A program made the position numbers and the translations under genes. The notes below the pieces were generated by a model that saw nothing but the letters and a program-made list of their open reading frames with translations, made no database searches and was not told the DNA's origin. From assembly GCA_030151365.1 (NCBI GenBank), contig JASLDW010000011.1:1-16600 (forward strand): 16,600 nt of DNA. Reading direction: 5' to 3'. This DNA comes from Lysobacter sp. (lineage in GTDB: Bacteria; Pseudomonadota; Gammaproteobacteria; Xanthomonadales; Xanthomonadaceae). This document shows, piece after piece, positions 13,601 to 16,600 of the stretch (positions are counted from its first letter, which is position 1; the number at the start of each line of letters is the position of its first letter).

Positions 13601-15931
13601 CAACGATGCTGGCGACATCGTGATCGTCGGCGCGGTCACGACGACGGTATATCCCTGGCTGCCGGTGAATCCATTGGCATCGGTTGCCGTCACCGTGAAA
13701 TTGAAACTGCCGGCGGAAGTCGGCGTCCCACTGATGACGCCTGTCGACGCATTGAGGGTCAACCCCACCGGCAATGCACCCGAGGCAATCGAAAAAACGT
13801 ATGGCGCCGTGCCACCACTCGCCGAAACCGCCTGACTGTATGCCGTCGCTGCTGCGCCGCTCGGCAACGACGTCGGGGAAAGAGCAATCGTCGGTGCGGC
13901 AATCGTGACCGAATACGCGCGACTGCCAATGTACGGCCCGGAACCCGTGGACGAGTCGGTCGCGGTGACCGTGAAGTTGAAGATCCCCCCTGCGGTCGGC
14001 GTACCGGACAACACACCGGTGCTGCCGTTCAGCGACATGCCTGCCGGCAATGCACCTGCAGTGATGGCGTAGGTGTATGTGGCAATGCCACCACTGGCCG
14101 AGATCGTCTGGCTATACGCCGTTCCGGCAGTGCCGTTCGGCAGCGTGGCCGGCGATATCGAAATGGTCGCCGCACTCACCGTCAATGCATAGGCACGACT
14201 GGCGGTAAACGGCGCACCGGTCCCCGTGGACGAATCGGTCGCGGTGACCGTGAAGTTGAAGATGCCGCCTGCTGTCGGCGTACCGGACAACACACCGGTG
14301 CTGCCGTTCAGCGACATGCCCGCGGGCAACGCACCTGCGGTGATGGCGTAACTGTATGGCGAAGCGCCGCCACTGGTCGTGATCGTCGTGCTGTAGGCCG
14401 TGGCAACCGTCGCATTCGGCAACGACGTCGGCAACAGCGTAATCGTTGGCGGGGATACCGTGATCGTCACGTTCGCAGGCGCCGAGGTTCCTCCGGCATT
14501 GCTCGCGGTATAGCTGAAGCTGTCGGGGCCTGCGTATCCGGGTGTCGGCGTGTAGGTGATCGACGTGCCCAATGCCGTGGCCGTGCCGTGCATAGCCTGG
14601 GTACCGACGGCAACACTCGTCGGCACACCCCCCGTGATGTTCAGCGTGATCGGATTGTTGGTGCTGCCATAGGCCACCGTGGCGCCGACGCTGTTGGCGA
14701 CAGGCGCCGCGACGAGATAGGTGTATTGATCTGCCGCGCTGGTTGCGCTGGTGCCACCCACCGTGGTCACGGTCACGTCGTACGTGCCCGCCGAGTTTGC
14801 CGGTGAGGTCGCGGTGATCTGGGTATTGCTGTTGATGGTGTAGGTCGCATTGGCCGCACCGAACTTCACCGCGCCAGATGGCGCTGCATAGTTGAAACCG
14901 GTGCCCGTGATCGTGACCGTGGTTCCGCCACCGGTCGGCCCGGACGTCGGTGAAATCGATGTCACCGTCGGTACCGGCACATAGGTGTACTGGTCGTTTG
15001 CGCTGGTGGTGCTGGTGCCGCCCGGGGTCGTCACGCGGACATCCACCGTGCCAGCGGCATGCGCGGGCACAGTCGCGGTGATCAACGTGGCACTGTTGAC
15101 AGTGAATGAAGTGGCGGCGGTACCGCCAAAGCTCACCGCGGTTGCGCCGCTGAAATTGGTGCCATTGATCGCAATCGAGGTCCCGCCGGCAGTCGAACCA
15201 TTGGTCGGCGAAAGCGATGTCACTATCGGAGCCGCCACGAACGTGTACTGATCCGCCGCACTGGTGGCGCTGGTACCACCCGCCGTGGTGACGGTGATAT
15301 CGAACGTGCCGGCAACATGGGCGGGCGCCGTCGCGATGATCGACGTAGCGCTGTTGACGACGTAGCTGATGGCATTGGTCCCACCGAACTTCACGGCAGT
15401 TGCGCCGGTGAAATTCGTGCCGGTGATGGTGACGGAGGTTCCTCCGGCGGCAGGCCCCGATGTCGGCGAAACCGAAGTCACCGTGGGCGATGACGACGGG
15501 GCGACGTACGGCACGATCTGATGGTTGCTGATGGCACCGCTGCGGGTCGGGGTGCCACCGGGAGGGGCCGCGATATAGCTGCCGAACATGTCGACCTGGC
15601 CCAATGCAATGTCATTGACCGTGGTGACATACGTGAACGTGCAGTTCATGCTTTGGTTCGGCTGCAGGTTGCCCCCCGGGCAGCTCAACGCCGATAGTGG
15701 CCCCACGCTCATGTTGTTCAGCACCAGCGAATGCGTGACCGCATTGCTGCCGCCGAACGTGATGGTGAAGGTAATGGTCTGTCCCGTCGTCGTGAACGTA
15801 CTGGGCGACGCACTGACGAAACTCACCGTCTGCGCGAACGCGCTTCCCGAACACAGCAGCAACAGCGCCGCAAACACCTGCAACAACCATGCCGCAACCG
15901 GGCCGCGACCCTTGCGCATCGATGCACTCAT
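10655..15931 (-). CDS. Giant autotransporter with Ig-like repeat passenger
   Basis: A 1758-residue protein predicted to be displayed on or released from the outer membrane. A signal peptide (1-33, SAFA|QT) is followed by a beta-sandwich domain (34-147). Then come three IPT/TIG domains (148-406), a cadherin/Big-like domain (410-493) and seven He_PIG-like putative Ig repeats (495-1120). Two near-copies of another Ig-like module (1124-1297) and a diverged third (1298-1376) complete the passenger. A helical segment with AQEDNVRDRLRQLR (1404-1417) and a Gly-rich stretch lead into a C-terminal autotransporter beta-barrel (about 1465-1729). ATG 15931 has AGGGGA about 7 bases upstream. After the last predicted strand (FGLRVVFG) an unusual tail of about 29 residues remains. 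Function is unknown; Ig arrays suggest adhesion. It sits alone between sucD and nadE. Confidence 0.9.
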   Translation of the reverse strand: MSASMRKGRGPVAAWLLQVFAALLLLCSGSAFAQTVSFVSASPSTFTTTGQTITFTITFGGSNAVTHSLVLNNMSVGPLSALSCPGGNLQPNQSMNCTFTYVTTVNDIALGQVDMFGSYIAAPPGGTPTRSGAISNHQIVPYVAPSSSPTVTSVSPTSGPAAGGTSVTITGTNFTGATAVKFGGTNAISYVVNSATSIIATAPAHVAGTFDITVTTAGGTSATSAADQYTFVAAPIVTSLSPTNGSTAGGTSIAINGTNFSGATAVSFGGTAATSFTVNSATLITATVPAHAAGTVDVRVTTPGGTSTTSANDQYTYVPVPTVTSISPTSGPTGGGTTVTITGTGFNYAAPSGAVKFGAANATYTINSNTQITATSPANSAGTYDVTVTTVGGTSATSAADQYTYLVAAPVANSVGATVAYGSTNNPITLNITGGVPTSVAVGTQAMHGTATALGTSITYTPTPGYAGPDSFSYTASNAGGTSAPANVTITVSPPTITLLPTSLPNATVATAYSTTITTSGGASPYSYAITAGALPAGMSLNGSTGVLSGTPTAGGIFNFTVTATDSSTGTGAPFTASRAYALTVSAATISISPATLPNGTAGTAYSQTISASGGIATYTYAITAGALPAGMSLNGSTGVLSGTPTAGGIFNFTVTATDSSTGSGPYIGSRAYSVTIAAPTIALSPTSLPSGAAATAYSQAVSASGGTAPYVFSIASGALPVGLTLNASTGVISGTPTSAGSFNFTVTATDANGFTGSQGYTVVVTAPTITMSPASLPGSTAEMAYSQTFMASGGNAPYTYSLQAGSLPVGMSLSSAGVLSGTPTVAGSFTFTVRAMDSTTGTGAPFYGSHAYTLTIAAPTISVSPTTLPNATGGVAYSQTVTATGGAGGYVYSLSAGALPPGIGLSSAGVVSGTPTAAGNYNFTVTATDGNGFTGSQAYTLAINAPTITLAPATVPGATVGVAYNQTITAAGGNGGYTFSLAAGALPPGVALSSAGVLSGTPTAPGSYSFNVKATDGFGFSGSQAYTVAVTAPTITLAPSTLPGSVVGVAYSQTMTASGGTGPYTYSLTAGALPPGVALSSAGALSGTTTTAGTFNFTVKATDAFGSSGTSAVSITVGAAAQAITNFKSNPTSPTFAPGGTFAVSATGGASTSPVVFASTTPGVCTVSGSTVTMLTAGSCALTANQAADANYTAAPQVNLNVTIVAATQAITNFKSNPTAPTYAPNGTFTISATGGASTSPVVFASTTTSVCTVSGSTVTMLAAGACALTANQAGDANYLAAPQVALNVTIAAASPTIGWIGAIHKTQGEPAFDLPMPTSNSNGAFTFTSSNTSVATVSGHTVTIVGSGIATLTATQAATANYTAGSATATLTVDSRPDPTKDPSVAAGLQAQVDASLRFAMAQEDNVRDRLRQLRMTKGTPAHNGLTLSVGGGRGGMGMSLPAGLGAAGGAGAGGINGGWLGGSIVYGQRSGMPGREGYDLRSDGVSFGIDHAFGDYVFGAALGSGWGNTDFDDGRSKQDAKHRAFTLYGLWRGNEHWYAEGLVGFGQLDFDLQRWSSVANATASARRKGDQQYGSFSVGYTQRSDSYELTGYGRVEGNRTTLDAYRESGLGIYDLAYRRQRIETSLAAVGIEGSYHAKLDGHAIRPFWSLEYRNALGDAGNAALNYAVQPSAGDYLLALHGYADRMWALGGGFDLELARGWQMSFQYRREEYNGLRNNVFGLRVVFGQGGGAPAFMLTPAQYKGVAIQPQPQHLP
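12041..12562 (-). repeat. Two tandem 87-residue Ig-like modules with Cys pairs
   Basis: Residues 1124-1210 and 1211-1297 both start AITNFKSNPT or AITNFKSNPTS and share ATGGASTSPVVFASTT, CTVSGSTVTML and CALTANQA. The period is exactly 87 codons (261 bases). Each contains one pair of cysteines 15 residues apart (1166/1181 and 1253/1268) that could form a disulfide. A third, diverged module at 1298-1376 lacks the cysteines. Confidence 0.88.
12572..14449 (-). repeat. Seven tandem He_PIG-like Ig repeats
   Basis: Repeats start near residues 495, 588, 680, 768, 860, 947 and 1034 and are 87-93 residues long. Each has (P/A)TI..(S/L)P..(L/V)P....., an AY(S/N) motif, GGxxxY, GALPxG, (V/A)(L/V/I)SG(T)(P/T)T and FNF(T)VxATD. 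Repeats 1, 2 and 4 carry a longer loop (DSSTGTGAPF type). Repeats 3, 5, 6 and 7 carry a shorter GF/SG loop. This gives two repeat subtypes in one array. Confidence 0.9.
13944..14358 (-). repeat. Nearly identical DNA direct repeat within the Ig array
   Basis: The segments 13944-14079 and 14223-14358 lie 279 bases apart, one repeat unit of 93 codons. They differ at about ten positions as I count by eye. They encode the second halves of Ig repeats 2 and 1. Other repeat pairs are much more diverged, so this is a recent duplication or gene-conversion tract. Confidence 0.85.
14714..15490 (-). repeat. Three tandem IPT/TIG domain repeats
   Basis: Residues 148-232, 235-318 and 321-406 of the autotransporter each start P(T/I)VTS(V/L/I)SPT and end with QYT(F/Y). 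They share the GGT(S/T)(V/I)(T/A)I(T/N)GT core that defines IPT/TIG Ig-like folds. The nucleotide sequences are similar but clearly diverged, so the repeats are old. Confidence 0.85.
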
Positions 15932-16045
15932 CTCGATTTCCCCTGTCTCGCACGAACTCCGCGCGCGTTCACAAAGGTTAATCAGTCCTTCGGCGGGCCA
16001 ACACCCCCGAAATCAGGTATTCGGAGGGTCGGATGGCGAAAACGA

Positions 16046-16070
16046 GAAAGGCCGCACAAGGCGGCCTTTC
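16046..16070 (-). terminator. Intrinsic terminator of sucD
   Basis: The inverted repeat GAAAGGCCGC (16046-16055) and GCGGCCTTTC (16061-16070) forms a 10-bp stem with a 5-base loop. On the minus strand it is followed by TCGTTTTC, a broken U-rich tail. It lies 54 bases after the sucD stop. The remaining bases from here to the autotransporter start (15932-16045) must hold that gene's promoter, but I see no clear -35/-10 pair. Confidence 0.8.
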
Positions 16071-16123
16071 CGTGTTTCGGATTTGTGCGCGCAGCCCCAG
16101 TCAGGACTGCATCGCCACGACAT

Positions 16124-16600
<477 letters not shown>

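Noticed and set aside
12041..14449. Periodic repeats considered as CRISPR or satellite DNA
   Set aside because: The period is exactly in codons, the frame is open throughout, and repeats encode recognisable Ig-like folds; there are no short identical repeats with unique spacers.
10472..14806. Several long plus-strand frames opposite the autotransporter gene
   Set aside because: They mirror the repeats of the minus-strand gene and are Arg/Gly- or Val/Pro-rich low-complexity sequence; none has a plausible start signal or domain.
15996..16030. CCGAA/TTCGG short inverted repeat near the autotransporter promoter region
   Set aside because: Only five paired bases with an 8-base loop in GC-rich DNA; expected by chance.

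Overview
The window is GC-rich, densely packed chromosomal DNA from a gammaproteobacterium. The protein sequences and gene neighbourhood (bamD / rluD-pgeF / clpB, plus nadE and sucD) fit the Xanthomonadaceae/Lysobacterales (Lysobacter- or Xanthomonas-like) best. That assignment is inference from family resemblance, because no rRNA or other marker is present. I see no tRNA, IS element, CRISPR array or phage gene.

Layout, left to right. 1-152 is the 3' end of an unrecognised plus-strand gene. 214-2796 (minus) is clpB, the heat-shock disaggregase, with a near-consensus sigma-32 promoter at 2845-2872 and a strong internal Shine-Dalgarno/GTG for a short isoform at 2350-2364. Divergent from it are an exported M20 metallopeptidase (2936-4252) and a membrane-anchored YidB/DUF937 protein (4391-5146). 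Converging on these is a tightly overlapping minus-strand operon: rluD (6898-7929), pgeF (6116-6901), a DUF4166 protein (5568-6131) and a DCC thiol-disulfide oxidoreductase (5159-5587). bamD (8003-8863, plus) is divergent from rluD and ends at a palindromic terminator shared with the convergent nadE (8920-10551, minus).

10655-15931 (minus) is one very large gene for a 1758-residue secreted protein. It has a signal peptide, a beta-sandwich domain, three IPT/TIG domains, a cadherin/Big-like domain, seven tandem putative Ig (He_PIG-like) repeats, two or three further Ig-like modules, a helical linker and a C-terminal autotransporter beta-barrel. It is the accessory element of the window and lies between housekeeping genes. 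16124-16600 is the C-terminal half of sucD, which runs off the right edge.

Themes: protein quality control (clpB), outer-membrane assembly (bamD, which serves barrels such as that of the autotransporter), ribosome pseudouridylation (rluD), cell-wall precursor editing (pgeF), NAD synthesis (nadE) and the TCA cycle (sucD). Most of the window is conserved core genome. I did not find a convincing new multi-gene system. The most distinctive object is the Ig-repeat autotransporter; the short-isoform start in clpB and the DUF4166-DCC pair are secondary points of interest.
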